64,000 nt of DNA from Megaleporinus macrocephalus (GCA_021613375.1 CM038704.1:33745488-33809487); one strand, 5' to 3'; shown: positions 15,455 to 27,245, counted from the stretch's first letter. Notes: generated by a model not told the origin, from the sequence alone. Numbers and translations are program-made.

Positions 15455-16015
15455 CAATAGGGGGCGCTGAGGCGCCGTCCCCTTGAAATCGTTCGGACAT
15501 TAAAATGAGTTCATTATAAACTGCAAAATAATTAGAACATCATATAGTTATACTGTGTCTGATATCCATGTTAGAATTTATTAAAATAATAAATATATAA
15601 TGGTATTTAATTGCGCCTCTTACCAAGTGAGAGACAATTCAGTTTTGTTTTTGCAAAAAAAATGTTTTCATAAAGCGTTTAGCTTGGGCCCAATCATCCC
15701 AATTTACAAACTCAGCAGCAGGCAAGTGATCGAATACGAGCGTACATCCGGGTTTTTTTTCCAGCGCTTCTAATGACAAATGGGTTTAAACAATACAACA
15801 CAGCATTTCCTGGAGATACACTGAGCAACACCTTAAAAGCCTATCCAGTGCTCTGTCAAGGTAAGCTGAAGACAGAGCTTAATCTCATCTACAGCAAGGA
15901 AAAGTTCAAAGCCTGGTGAGGTGCTGTGGGCCTACTCCATTTTTAAGGTTTTTTTATTTGTTCGTTTTTAATTTGTCGGTTTGTTTGCGCCCCACTCAAT
16001 TGTTTTAGTACCAGC
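15455..16015 (+). mobile_element. hAT-type transposon fragment (C-terminal transposase remnant)
   Basis: Around 15,830-15,940 the plus strand encodes YPVLCQGKLKTELNLIYSKE followed by KFKAW and a stop. This matches the conserved stretch before the dimerisation domain of zf-TTF/DUF4371 hAT transposases. The flank contains the palindrome-like GGGGGCGCTGAGGCGCCGTC often seen with this group. It interrupts the left arm of the foldback element, so it is younger than the arm. Confidence 0.55.
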
Positions 16016-16184
16016 TGCCACTGATCTTCAGTACTGATATTTAAAATGGGAAAGAAACATGTCTTACAGCCTAATAAACATCACTAAACCAAGTCTAATA
16101 CACACACATGTACCAGAAATAAAACATGTTAAAAGCTTTATGTGGAGCAGACAAACATATCAGAAATGAAGACATCCTCTGTTA

Positions 16185-16510
16185 TTAAATCAGAGAATTT
16201 CTACTGTAATATCACCTGTTCCTTATACCACGAGTACATGAAACAGTGTTCTTCAGGAATAAGATGGTTTGATATGATAACTTTCTGATTTGCCTGGGGA
16301 CTTGTTGTCTATAAATAACCCATTGTACACTTTTTACAAGTTTTCTATCCTATTACTCCAAATTCCTACTGTAAGATCACTCCATCCTCATACCCTCAGT
16401 ACACGAGAGAGTTCTTGGTATATTCTTCAGGTATATGGTGGTCTGATATGATAACACTTTGATTTTTTTATCTTTGATTTGCCCATTTTATGGGACTTCA
16501 AAATGTGGTC
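16185..16510. repeat. ~160-bp tandem repeat, two copies, family shared with 52,585-53,400
   Basis: Each unit holds a TTCCTACTGTAAnATCAC block, an ACGAGA/ATGAAA-type block and GGTNTGATATGATAAC. The same unit is repeated about five times at 52,585-53,400. Confidence 0.8.
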
Positions 16511-16919
16511 TGTACAGACTGTTTAAGAATGACTTAATTTCTGTCGTGTTTGCTTGCATGTATAGCTTTTTATGTATGTTTTATTTCTGGTACATGTGTG
16601 TGTATTAGACTGCATTTAGTGATATTTATTGGGCCATTTTAAATATCAGTACTGTAAATTGCTGCCATAAAACGCAGCTTATTTGCGCACCTTTAGTGCA
16701 GATGGCGAGAGGTTTATATTCAGGGGTAAAATACGATGGACATCCAGCATTCATTTCCTCTGAGAGAGTGTGAAGTTGGCGGAACACATTTTGAAGTATG
16801 TTTAAAACAGTTGGAGGTCCATATCAGCCGTGAACTGAACTAAACCGTATATTACTCTTTCCAAACCAAACTGATGCCAGTCATTTGGCGCATAGGACCG
16901 CCTACCTCAGTACTTTCTA

Positions 16920-17330
16920 CTTAACAGTAGAAATACATAAATAAATACATTTGGAAATACAGGAATAAATTAAGAAATATATAAATAAGTAAATGTAGAA
17001 ATACGGAAATAAATGTAGAAATATGGAAAAAATATGTACTTAATTAGTTGTGTATTTATTTATTTATTCATTCATTTATATATTTATGTGCTTTATACTT
17101 TTAACTGTGTTTCTGTTAATGATAAACATTATCTCAAATGACTAAAGTATCAAATGTATCATTTTTTTTATTTAAGAATCGATTTTAGAACATAAAGATC
17201 TGGTATCTGAGATATCGATATTTCAGTATCGATACGCACATCACTAGAAGAGAGAGTCACTACACTGTTTAAAGTGTTACAGTCGCCTCATTTCTTACTT
17301 CAGATCATGATATGCATTTATTCACTTTAC
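16920..17330. repeat. A/T-rich AAATAAATGTAGAAATA-type low-complexity repeat and short spacer
   Basis: 16,920-17,085 is a degenerate tandem run of AAATA/GAAATACGGAAATAAATG followed by TTTATTTATTCATT. 17,090-17,390 contains a small ATATCGATATTTCAGTATCGATA dyad and no gene. Confidence 0.6.
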
Positions 17331-17391
17331 AATAATTAGATTGTGATTAACCAATATAAAATCATCATTCAATGTAATAATGATATAAATA

Positions 17392-17466
17392 TTACAGTTT
17401 TTCTCAATTGTTTACACACATTTTCTGAAAGCATTGCCTCATACTCTCAGAACTCTACACACAAAT

Positions 17467-17500
<34 letters not shown>

Positions 17501-18482
17501 CGCACACACAGCAAAACCCCTCAATTCTCTTGCAAAATCAAACTTTACATTCAAAACAGTGTTATTTTATCTCAAAATGGTGTTTTGTGTTCAGATGACA
17601 CACAAACCATCATATGAATAGACATTTTTAAGAACCAGTTGAACACTGCTGTGCTCAGTGTAAAACACTATGATAAATATGATAAATGTATCATAATGAT
17701 TTGGGCCTTTTTTCTTCTTCAGTGTAACACTACTACAGACAGTACATACATAAGTGTGTTATAAAATATTTTAGAATATTGTCTTTATACTCACAAATAC
17801 ACAAACACACATTTTATTTTTCCCACAAAAACAATGTATGCAGTGTACATACCAACCAACACAAAGTTGCACATAGTGATCTACATACAAAACATAAGAA
17901 TAATTTACTGTATACAGTTACAGTAAAAAACATTTACATTTTTTATGACTTTTATAGGTCTTGCACATAGTTATATCACAATTCTTTGACTCTTTCTGAA
18001 TTGTGTGTTCAAATGGCACATGTAGAGCTACTTTTTTTATAATTTTTGTGCCAAGACACAGTCCAGTGTTGATAAGATTGCCCTATCAATATCTCATTGT
18101 TGCTTATTATTTTTCTTTGTATTTGCAGTAATGTTATGGTGTTTTTTTTCTAGGACCATGTTCATGATTTCATTTACGCTTTGCAAGAGATAGAAGACGT
18201 TCCCGTCCACCTTGTGTTGGTAATATATCAGTTCTGCACAAATAGTAAAATACTGTAAATACTGTGTAGGAATACAGCTATTTTCTTCATGAACATTGTG
18301 CAAAATGCAGATAAGATGTGTTTAGTGTTTTGACAAAAGTGTGTTTTAGAACATGAATGTAAAGCAGGAATTGTGCTTGTAGTTTAACAGAATTGGTTCA
18401 GAGTTGGTGCATTAGTTACATGTTGTGGTCATTGTGTCTCAAGTACCAGTTTTTGTGTGTAAACAATTGAAAAAAACTGTAA
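17392..18482. mobile_element. 1,091-bp TA-flanked element with ~28-bp inverted ends
   Basis: The left end reads TTACAGTTTTTCTCAATTG then TTTACACAC. The right end is its reverse complement with one change, ending CAATTGAAAAAAACTGTAA. A TA dinucleotide flanks each side (390-391 and 483-484), as for Tc1/mariner/IS630 targets. No transposase is intact. A minus-strand frame at 18,303-18,094 (containing YYQHKVDGNVFYLLQSVNEI) could be a remnant of a transposase C-terminus. A CA microsatellite sits inside at 17,466-17,510. Confidence 0.75.
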
Positions 18483-18626
18483 TATCTTAGCTCTATAGAG
18501 GTGCTTCAAAGTTTCCGAATCCTTTAAAATTTTCTATATTTGAAATATGACCTAAATCATCATCAGATTGTCACATTTGCAGTTTGTTTACAGTCCTAAA
18601 ACTAAATGAAGAGAACCAAGTTGAAC

Positions 18627-19012
18627 TCAGTGAGTACAGTAGTGTATATCAATACAATCCTCAGTGAGTACAGTAATGTATATTAATACAGTCCTCAGTG
18701 AGTACAGTAGTACAGTAGTGTATATTAATACAGTCCTCAGTGAGTACAGTAGTACAGTAGTGTGTATCAATATAGTCCTCAGTGAGTACAGTAGTGTATA
18801 TCAATACAGCACTCAGTGAGTACAGTAGTACAGTAGTGTATATCAATACAGCACTCAGCGAGTACAGTAGTACAGTAGTGTATATCAATACAGTCCTCAG
18901 TGAGTACAGTAGTGTATATCAGTACAGCACTCAGTGAGTACAGTAGTGTATATCAATATAGTCCTCAGTGATTACAGTAGTACAGTAGTGTATATCAATA
19001 CAGCACTCAGTA
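18627..19012. repeat. Minisatellite, TCAGTGAGTACAGTAGTGTA-type units
   Basis: About nine imperfect units of roughly 32-45 bp. Units differ by an extra AGTACAGT step and by TCCTCAG versus GCACTCAG junctions. It abuts the left end of the Tc1 element, whose first bases TACAGTGAGG resemble the unit. Confidence 0.95.
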
Positions 19013-19361
19013 CAGTGAGGAAAATAAGTATTTGAACACCCTGCGACTTCTTCCACTTAGAAATCATGGAGGGGTCTGAAATTTTCATCTTGGGTGCATG
19101 TCCACTGTGAGAGACATAATCTAAAATAATCCAGAAATCACAATGTATGATTTTTAATCATTTATTTGTGTTACTGCTGAAAATAAGTATTTAAACACAT
19201 GCTAATCAGCAAAAATTCTGGCCCTCAAAGATCTTAGTGCGCCTCTAAAAAGTTCACCTCCTCTCCACTTATTATTCTAAATTAAGAGCACCTGTTTGAG
19301 GTTGTTAGCTGCATAAAGACACCTGTCCACCTCACACAATCAGTAAGATTCCAATTACTAA

Positions 19362-19945
19362 CATGACCAAAGAGCTGTCCAAAGACACCAGAGACAAAAT
19401 TCTAGACCTCCACGAGGCTGGGGCAATTGCCAAGCAGCTTGGTGAAAAAGATCAACTGTTGGAGCAATTATTAGCAAATGGAAGAAGCTAAACATGACTG
19501 TCAGTCTCCCTCGGACTGGGGCTCCATGCAAGATCACACCTCGTGGCGTATCAATGATCCTAAGAAAGGTGAGGAATCAGCCCAGAACTACACGGGAGGA
19601 GCTGGTGAATGACCTGAAGAGAGCTGGCACCGGTTACTGTGGGTAATACACTAAGACGTTTAAAGTCACGCATGGCACGGAAGATTCCCCTGCTTAAATC
19701 AGCACATGTCCAGGCCCATCTTAAGTTTGCCCATGACAATCTGGATAATCTAGAGGAGTCATGGGAGAAAGTTCTGTGGTCAGATGAGACCAAAATAGAA
19801 CTTTTTGGTCTTACTTCCACTCGCCGTGTTTGGAGGACGCAGAATGATGAGTACCATCCCAAAAACACCATCCCTACTGTGAAGCATGGGAGTGGAAGCA
19901 TCATGCTTTGGGGGTGTTATTCTGCACATGGGACAGGAAAATAGG
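19362..19945 (+). pseudogene. Tc1-like transposase relic
   Basis: The N-terminal HTH part begins MTKELSKDTRDKILDLHEAG and soon meets stops. The frame re-opens for KSRMARKIPLLKSAHVQAHL and WEKVLWSDETKIELFG, where the second catalytic aspartate of the DDE triad lies (WSDETK), then GSGSIMLWGCYSAHGTGK. The third catalytic residue region is lost at the foreign insertion after 19,945. Confidence 0.85.
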
Positions 19946-20620
19946 AACAACCACTTCCCTCAGTTAGAGCATTGGGTGGGGTTACAAACTAAACAAGATA
20001 CTCCACATTACGTGGTACTGTTGTCAAAACACTTTAATTATACATGCAATGCCTAGATTATATACATATATACAATTAATTACCAAAACAATTATTATTT
20101 TCTTTGGTAGCATAATGTTGAAATGAAATGACAAATAAATGTATGTTAAGGTTTCCTGACTAGACAAGACTAAGGCTGTGTCCCAAACAGCACATTCTGG
20201 ATCATCACATACTGCACTACTGAAAGCACTTCTAATCGTGTCATTTTATTTATTCATTAATGAATTTATTTAATTTGTTATTTTATTTTTTATTTTTCAT
20301 GTATTTAGTGTAGTAATAGTCTGCAGCAGAGGCCATTGTAGGCTTAGAGGTTTAGCTGAGCACCCAAATAAGAACAGCTAATAATAAAAAAAACTACATT
20401 TTAAAGTAATTTCGGACCATTAATCTGAAACCAGTGTTGGGGAAACACTGTGACTGGGAAGACACCAACAAATCTTAAAAAAAAAAACCTTAGTTCACAA
20501 AACTTAGTTTACAAATGTATTAAGACATCTTATTAAAGTAAAATATAATAAAGTATATATTTTTTTGTGCTTTTTCTGTGGTTTATTTTTTGGGTGGGAC
20601 AAATCTACGTGTTTTTGATA
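19946..20620. mobile_element. Foreign insertion inside the Tc1 element
   Basis: This segment splits the Tc1 transposase. Its part at 20,400-20,520 (CTGGGAAGACACCAACAAAT followed by CTTAAAAAAA) is nearly the same as 44,870-44,960, which belongs to a hAT element with an 8-bp target duplication. The insertion is therefore probably a hAT relative; its own ends are not clear. Confidence 0.5.
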
Positions 20621-20901
20621 TTGGGGGCGGCGGGAGATCTGTGTGGAGGAATGGGCCAAAATCCCTGCTGCAGTGTGCATTAACATTGATTTTTACAGGT
20701 GTTCAAATACTTATTTGCAGCAGTAACACACAAATAAATTATTAAAAAAATCATACATTGTGATTTCTGGATTTTTTTCTTTAGATTATGTCTCTCACAG
20801 TGGACATGCACCTAAGATGAAAATTTCATCCCCTCCATGATTTCTAAGTGGGAGAACTTGCAAAGTCGCAGGGTGTTCAAATACTTATTTTCCTCAGTGT
20901 A

Positions 20902-22397
20902 AGTACAGTACTGCCTGTGGAATGTTCTGTAGGGCTGTAAAAATAAAGTATGGCTCGGTTAGCTTGTTAGCTAGCCTGTTAAGTGGACCGCATTCTTAAG
21001 CCTTCAGACGTAAAATATTAAGGCTGGTACACACACGACAATCACAGCCGCGTCCACCTCCCTTTCCCCACACCCACACACATTCTAATGAGCTGTAGTT
21101 TGTTTGTTTCGTTAGCGGGTTTATCTGCAAAATCAATTAACGTGCAAAAGAAGTGTAACGGTGTATCCCCCAAAGGAAGAGCCACCGGGATTTGCATACG
21201 GCAGAGTGGCACTAGGAATGTGGGTGTGGACATAAGGAGGCTAGGCTTGAAGTTCAAGTGTACCCGTGATTCATTTTATTCCTCAATAAACAAAAGAAAA
21301 ACTGGATCAAAAGAAAAGAACGACAAATAAATGGGATGGTTACTGGAGGCGCCAAACTAATTCATTTCTCAATGTTACAAGCAGATAACAGTCTATCACC
21401 GGGCTCACACCGCAACTCTCACTAGTAGCTGAGACAGCCCCAGGTGAGAGAACACCAGCGCTCTTATCGTCAGAGCCCCGTCCCGATTAGACTAATAACT
21501 TGCCTGAGGGCGATATCCAGAGACGCTAACTCCAAACAACACATATACATATATACACACACATCTGTACAGCTGTTAACTTGTCATGATAATCATATAT
21601 ACATATTACCGGTAAGTATTAATTTCTTGATTTCTTCCCCTGCAAGTTTTCCCCCCTTTAGGACACTGAGGCCCCCTTTCCTCCCTGAAGGTGGATCCAC
21701 CCAACAGGGACAAGAAGCCTCAGTTCCCTCTACCTCCCATTTGCCCTCTTCCCCGTCCGTAGGACATCAGGTAGGTAGGTAAATATGACGACATTACACC
21801 AGACTCTACCAGTTAAACTATTGTTTTTAGTAATGGGCATACCCTGCACCATCACAAGAAGTTAACAGAACCTTCTTTGTAGCCTAAGCTTATTAGTGTA
21901 TGACAGCAGTTTTCTGGCATTACCAGTTAAAAGGCATAGTCAAAACACAAACCGTACCGAACTTCGTAGGGTGGTGTTGGGGGTATTTAGTCAGCAAGTC
22001 TGTGTAGCAGAGATGAGAATTAAAGCAGTTTCCTGAGAAGTTACACCGGGTTTCTTCCCCTGTTTGATTTAAATACATTTTTAAGAGGTTTTGGCACAAC
22101 AGTTTGATTTATTCATTTTTGTCTATGATATTTACATAAGACATTATATTCCAATATACATTCAGAGAATATATTTACAAAAAGACAACAGTAATCACTT
22201 AATTTTGTATAAATAAACACTGTGTTTATTATTGTAGCCAGTTCTGAATTTTGCAGGTATATTTATTTTACTAAAGAGTTTTTTTATTGCTTAGATTAGT
22301 TATTCTCCTCCTACACTTGCTCACAGACACACACCTCTTGTATAAATAAAAATTAAACATTGCTTTGGAATTGTGGTTCAATAGAATCATTAAAAAA
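20902..22397. other. Unassigned segment
   Basis: 21,000-21,780 is less AT-rich and has short open frames on both strands but no recognisable domain; GGTAGGTAGGTAAA ends it. 21,780-22,397 is AT-rich. It could include an eroded retroelement terminus, but no paired repeat or primer-binding site is visible. Confidence 0.3.
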
Positions 22398-23190
22398 TAA
22401 ACTAATAAAACTGGCCTGGACAAAAATGATTGAAAACAATTTGACCGTAGGGACATAGGTGTCTTCAAACTTGTAATCAGTCAATCTGCCTATTTAAAGG
22501 GTGAAAAGTATTCACTGTGCTGTTTGGTATCATGGTGTGTACCATAGTGAACATGGACCACAGAAAGCTAGGGACAGAGTTATCTCAGGAGTTTAGAAGA
22601 CAAATATGTTGAAGGTAAAGGCTATAAGACCATCTCCAAGCAGCTTTATGTTCCTGTTACAACAGTTGCACATATTAGGTTTAAGGTCTGCAGGACTGTA
22701 GCCAACCTCCCTAGACGTGGCCACAAGATGAAATGAATGACAAATTGAAGTGACAGATAATACTTGAATCTGTGCAGAGTACAATAAAATCTAAAAACTA
22801 TCAAGGCATTCTGGAGACAAATGTGCTGCCCAGAGTCAGAAAGTTTGGTCTCAGTCACATTATTCTCCAGCAGAATAATGACCCAAAACAGACAGCTACA
22901 ACCATCCAAGAATGGTCAAGAGCACAGCAATGGACTATTTTGAAGTGGCCTTAACACCCATTTAACATTTGTGGAAGGAACTGAATCTTGCAATCTGGAG
23001 AAGCACCCTTTAAACAGCTGGAGCAGTTTGCTTACCAGAAGTGGGCCAAAACAACTGTGGACATGCGCAGAACTCTTATTGAGAGTTTCAGAAATCGCTT
23101 GATTGCAACGATTGCCTCAATAGATTGTGCAACAAAATATTAAGTTTAGAGTGCCATTATTTTTGTCCAGACAGTTTTATTAGTTTGTTT
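22398..23190 (+). mobile_element. Second Tc1/mariner-like relic
   Basis: Ends are imperfect inverted repeats: AACTAATAAAACTGGCCTGG then ACAAAAATG on the left, and TTTTTGTCCAGACAGTTTTA then TTAGTTTG on the right. The middle encodes degenerate Tc1 transposase, including a frame with NVLPRVRKFGLSHIILQQNN followed by DPKQTA, the segment with the third catalytic region. Several stops and frame changes. Confidence 0.75.
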
Positions 23191-23479
23191 TTTATTATTC
23201 TTTTGAACAACAATTCAAAAGCAATGTATGTGTTCCATTAGTTGATTTTCAGTAAATTTTATTTATTGTTGTTTTTGTCAGTTTAAAGTTATTTTTGTGA
23301 CTTGTGGGTTTTTCTTTACTTAATAGAAGGGTACCAACAATTTTGTCCACATGTGTAAGTTTTTTCCCCCCTGCAAGGTCACTTTAAGAAACTGTGTGGA
23401 GGTCTTAATTAAAAAATTGATTAACTTAAAAAAAGCAGAATAGTTTCACACCAGGTGCTACTTTATGTTACAGTATGGT
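23191..23479. other. Spacer
   Basis: AT-rich sequence between the Tc1-like relic and the LINE block; nothing recognised. Confidence 0.4.
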
Positions 23480-23957
23480 GACTTTACCTGCAACTGCCAT
23501 CAAAGATATTTCATCTAGTGAAATATCAGCATTATCCAACTGCCTTAGCAGTTACAGAAAGGCACTTATTAAAACACTTATACAAAAACTATCCTAGAGT
23601 TTTATTTAGCACAATCGCAAAATTTACCAAAAACCAGGCAGGAACTGAACCTCAAATACCCGCCAACTAAAGCAGCAATAATTTCGAGAATATTGGACAA
23701 AAAGTTCTACCAATATGAGTAACCTATACTTCATCTGGTTTGGCTGAGACAGCACGAAATGTGATTATAGAAGAAAGACTAGAAACATTTTCAGCAGACA
23801 GAACTTGAAAAACTTCTCTTCCTCAAATTCGGCTACATGCACACTCGATATGATTCCAACAAGCCTACTGAAACAAGTATTACCAGCTATTATTAAACCA
23901 ATCTTAACTATCGTTAACTCTTCTCTGGGTTATGTACCCAAGTCTTTTAAACTAGCT
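23480..23957 (+). pseudogene. L2-type LINE, upstream half (pre-RT linker), interrupted
   Basis: Fragments in different frames read SYRKALIK, LFSTIAKFTKNQAGTEPQ and DMIPTSLLKQVLPAIIKP with SSLGYVPKSFKLA. This is the region directly before the reverse transcriptase in CR1/L2-clade LINEs such as Maui. It continues after the foreign insertion at 26,403. Confidence 0.8.
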
Positions 23958-26402
23958 CCGCTCACTAGGGAACAAAATGGACGAACTTTCACTCCTGAAC
24001 CGAACCAACAAGGACTTCTCTCTCTCCGCGGCGCTGTGTTTCACTGAGACCTGGCTCACCGAGGCCGTCCCGGACAGCGCGCTCCAGCTCGCTGGCATTC
24101 ATCTCCACAGAGCGGACCGCGTCGCGGAGACCTCGGGGAAGCTCAGAGGCGACGGGATCTGTTTCTACATCAACCGCGGCTGGTGTACAGACGTCACTGT
24201 GTTCATGAAAACATGCAGCCCTGATCTGGAGTCTGTGGATCTGTGTGTAATGTTCTGGATCATTGCTACACTGTATTAAAGGGTGCATATAGCTCTGTTC
24301 CCCACGCTGCTCTGGGCCTATCTGACCACTCTATGGTCCATCTTCTCCCAACCTACAGACAAAAGCTCAAGTGGGCCAAGCCTGAGGTCAGCACTGTGAA
24401 GAAGTGGACCAGTGAGGCTAAAGAGAGGCTTCAGGACTGTATGGAGTCAACAGACTGGTGTGTGTTTGAGGACTCTACAAGCGGGCTGGATGAATATACT
24501 GATACAGTGACGTCCTACATCAGCTTCTGTGAGGACATCTGTGTTCCGACCAGGACTCACATTAGATATAATAATGACAAGCCCTGGTTTAACGCCAAAC
24601 TGAAGCACCTGCGGCAGTCCAAGGAGAACGCATTTAGGAGTGGGGACCGGGCGCTTTACCACAAGGCTAGGAACACACTGAACAGAGAGATCAGAGCTGC
24701 AAAGAAGAGCTACTCCACCAAGCTGAGCAGACTGATGTCCACAAACGAGCCTTCAGCCGTCTGGAAATGCCTACACAACCTCTCAGGCTACAAACGACCC
24801 CCCCCACCAGACAATAAACAACTTCTACTGTAGGTTTGAAAAGCCTAGCTCCACTGAACAATACAACACCACTTCACACCCTTCTGACTCTCAGCCACCC
24901 ATTCAGCCTGCCCTGAAGATCTGTGAAGCAGACGTGCACCGACTCTTCAAAAAACAAAGAGTGAGGAAGGCACCAGGCCCAGACGGAGTGTCACCCTCCT
25001 GCCTGAGGAACTGTGCAGACCAGCTTGCTCCTGTCTTCACCAAGATCTTCAATAAATCACTGGAGCAGTGTGTCGTACCAGCGTGCTTCAAGCGCTCCAC
25101 AATAATTCCCATCCCCAAAAAGTCAACCATCTCAGGACTGAATGACTACAGACCTGTCGCACTGACTTCTGTGATCATGAAATCCTTTGAGAAGCTGGTT
25201 CTCACCCACCTGAGGCTGTGTTCTCTCCCCGCTGCTCTTCTCACTCTACACAAATGAGTGTACCTCCACAGACCCCTCAGTCAAAATCCTGAAGTTTGCA
25301 GATGATTTGACAGTCATTGGTCTCATCCAGGACAGTGACGAGTCTGCCTACAGACGGGTTGTGGAGCATGTGGTCCTCTGGAGCAACCACAACAACCTGG
25401 AGCTGAACACAGCCAAGACAGTGGAGATGAGAGTGGACTTCAGGAGAAGCCCTCCAACCCTTCCAGCACTCACCATCCTCAACAGTACTGTAACGGCTGT
25501 GGACTCCTACAAGTTCCTGGGTACAATAATCTCCAGGGACTTGAAATGGGACTGCAACATCAGCGCCATCATCAAGAGAGCTCAGCAGAGGCTGTACTTC
25601 CTGCGTCAGCTGAGGAAGTTCAACCTGCCCAAGGAACTGATGGTGCAGTTCTATACCGCCACCATCGAATCTGTCCTCACCGCATCCATCACAGTGTGGG
25701 GCAGCTCAGCCACCAAACACGACACCCACAGACTGCAGCGCATCATTAGGTCTGCAGAGAGAACCATCGGTGTGAAGTTACCCTCCCTACCGGACCTGCA
25801 CACGGCCAGAACCAGGAAGCGGGCAGAGAACATCGTCCGTGATCCGTCACACCCTGGACATCACCTGTTCCAGTATCTTTCCTCAGGTCGGCGTTTCAGT
25901 CAGTTAAGGATCAAGACCTCCAGACTTCAGAGAAGCTTCTTCCCACACGCCATCACACTCATGAACAGCTGAACATCACAACGCTACATTCTGGATACAC
26001 TCTACTACATACACACATCCATCTCCAGATGTTCTCTCACTCTTCTTCTTGTTCTGCACTTTTTATTTATCTGATAGTCTCAGAACACTCTGTACCATCG
26101 TCTCAACCAGTGACTCTTCTGTTCTTCATATTTATATCTATTTAATTTAGTCTGCACTGTTCTTTACTGCTGCACTTAACACTTTACTTTTAATATACAA
26201 CTCTGCACATGTTAAGTTTACAGGTGTGTCTGTGCGTGTATGTCACTGTGTGTGTGTGTGTGTATGTGTGTGTGTGTGTGTGTAGATTGGATGTGCTACT
26301 TCTGTAATGTCAGTTATCGTGCACTGTGAGCTTCTGTTACCAAACACAAATTCCTTGTATGTGTGAGCATACTTGGCAAATAAAGTCAGATTCTGATTCT
26401 GA
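23958..26402 (+). mobile_element. Rex1/CR1-like LINE inserted in the L2 element
   Basis: The insertion is bounded by a TAGCT duplication (23,953-23,957 and 26,403-26,407). It encodes, in order, endonuclease fragments (RTNKDFSLSAALCFTETWL; GLSDHSMVHL), a linker (DKPWFNAKLKHLRQSKENAF), the RT fingers (RKAPGPDGVSPSCLR; LNDYRPVALTSVIMKSFEKL), the RT palm with the aspartate box KFADDLTVIG, and the thumb and tail to 25,972 (RRFSQLRIKTSRLQRSFFPH). Blocks are missing inside the endonuclease (near 24,240) and the RT (near 25,220), so it is a deletion copy. A GT microsatellite lies in the 3' UTR (26,246-26,283). The 3' end is made of ATTCTG repeats. Confidence 0.85.
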
Positions 26403-27245
26403 TAGCTGTGATAAAACCCTTGATAAAGAAGCCAAATCTTGACCCCAGAGAACTGTCCAGTTATAGACCGATTTCCAACTTACCATTTATTACTAAGATT
26501 TTAGAAAAGGCTGTAGCTCGACAACTCTGTTCTTATCTACATAAGAACAACATATATGAAAAATTCCAATCTGGTTTTAGGCCACACCACAGCACAGAGA
26601 CAGCTTTAGTTAAGATAACAAATGATCTTTTCTTGCCTCTGATCAGGGCCGCGTATCTCTGCTGGTACTACTCGATCTAAGTGCAGCTTTTGACACTATA
26701 GATCATGTTATTCTCTTGGACAGATTAGAAAATATGGTTGGAATCACAGGAGCAGCATTATCCTGCTTCACATCTTAACTTAGTGATAGTTTTCAGTTTG
26801 TAAAGATAACCATAATATCATCTAATTATACAAGAGTGAACTATGGAGTTCCACAAGGTTCTGTTTTAGGTCCTCTGTTATTTACACTATATATGTTACC
26901 ATTAGGCTCAGTTATAAATAGACATGAAATTAGTTTCCACTCTTATGCCGATGATACACAGCTGTACATATCAGCCAAACCAGATGATAAATTCAGATTA
27001 AACAAGATAGAAGATTGTGTAAGAAATATTAGTACCTGCAAGATCTTATTTCCTATTATGAACCGCCACGCTTACTCAGGTCACAGGATCCTGGTTTTCT
27101 AATAGTTCCAAAAATTCAGAAGACTTCAATGGGGGGGGAAGAGCTTTTTCCTACAAAGCCCCAAATTGAGGAATAATCTCCCAGTTAATTTTTGGGACTC
27201 TGACACTGTCTCAATTTTTAAGTCTAGACTACTTGTTTAGTGTAG
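26403..27245 (+). pseudogene. L2-type LINE, downstream half (reverse transcriptase)
   Basis: It resumes the broken frame with VIKPLIKKPNLDPRELSSYR and PISNLPFITKILEKAVARQL, then FQSGFRPHHSTETALV, LSAAFDTIDH, GVPQGSVLGPLLFTLY and the palm motif HSYADDTQLYIS. Several stops and frame changes separate these. The frame ends with the short C-terminus SIFKSRLLV. All core RT motifs of the L2 clade are present but in pieces. Confidence 0.9.

Larger units (their letters stand above)
15129..16905. mobile_element. Foldback-type element with long inverted arms and a tandem-repeat core
   Basis: The left arm (about 15,129-15,470, resuming 16,020-16,150) pairs as an inverted repeat with the right arm (16,545-16,905). 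For example GCGCCAAATGACTG, GATATGGACCT, AACTTCACACTCTCTC and TGTTTTAAACATACTTCAA all recur in reverse complement. Copies of a ~165-bp tandem repeat lie between the arms. The left arm is split by a hAT fragment at 15,455-16,015. No complete transposase is present. Confidence 0.7.
19013..20899. mobile_element. Tc1-like transposon, interrupted
   Basis: The left terminal repeat starts CAGTGAGGAAAATAAGTATT; the right one ends AATACTTATTTTCCTCAGTG. Both are flanked by TA (19,011-19,012 and 20,900-20,901). The inverted repeats extend about 150 bp, including the ACAGTGGACATGCACC-type block. The transposase region lies at 19,362-19,945 and its last codons reappear at about 20,635-20,690 (EWAKIPAAVCINIDFYRCSN), so about 690 bp in between are foreign. 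Confidence 0.9.

Noticed and set aside
18627..19012. Possible CRISPR-like array
   Set aside because: Units are contiguous and imperfect without unique spacers. This is a eukaryotic minisatellite.
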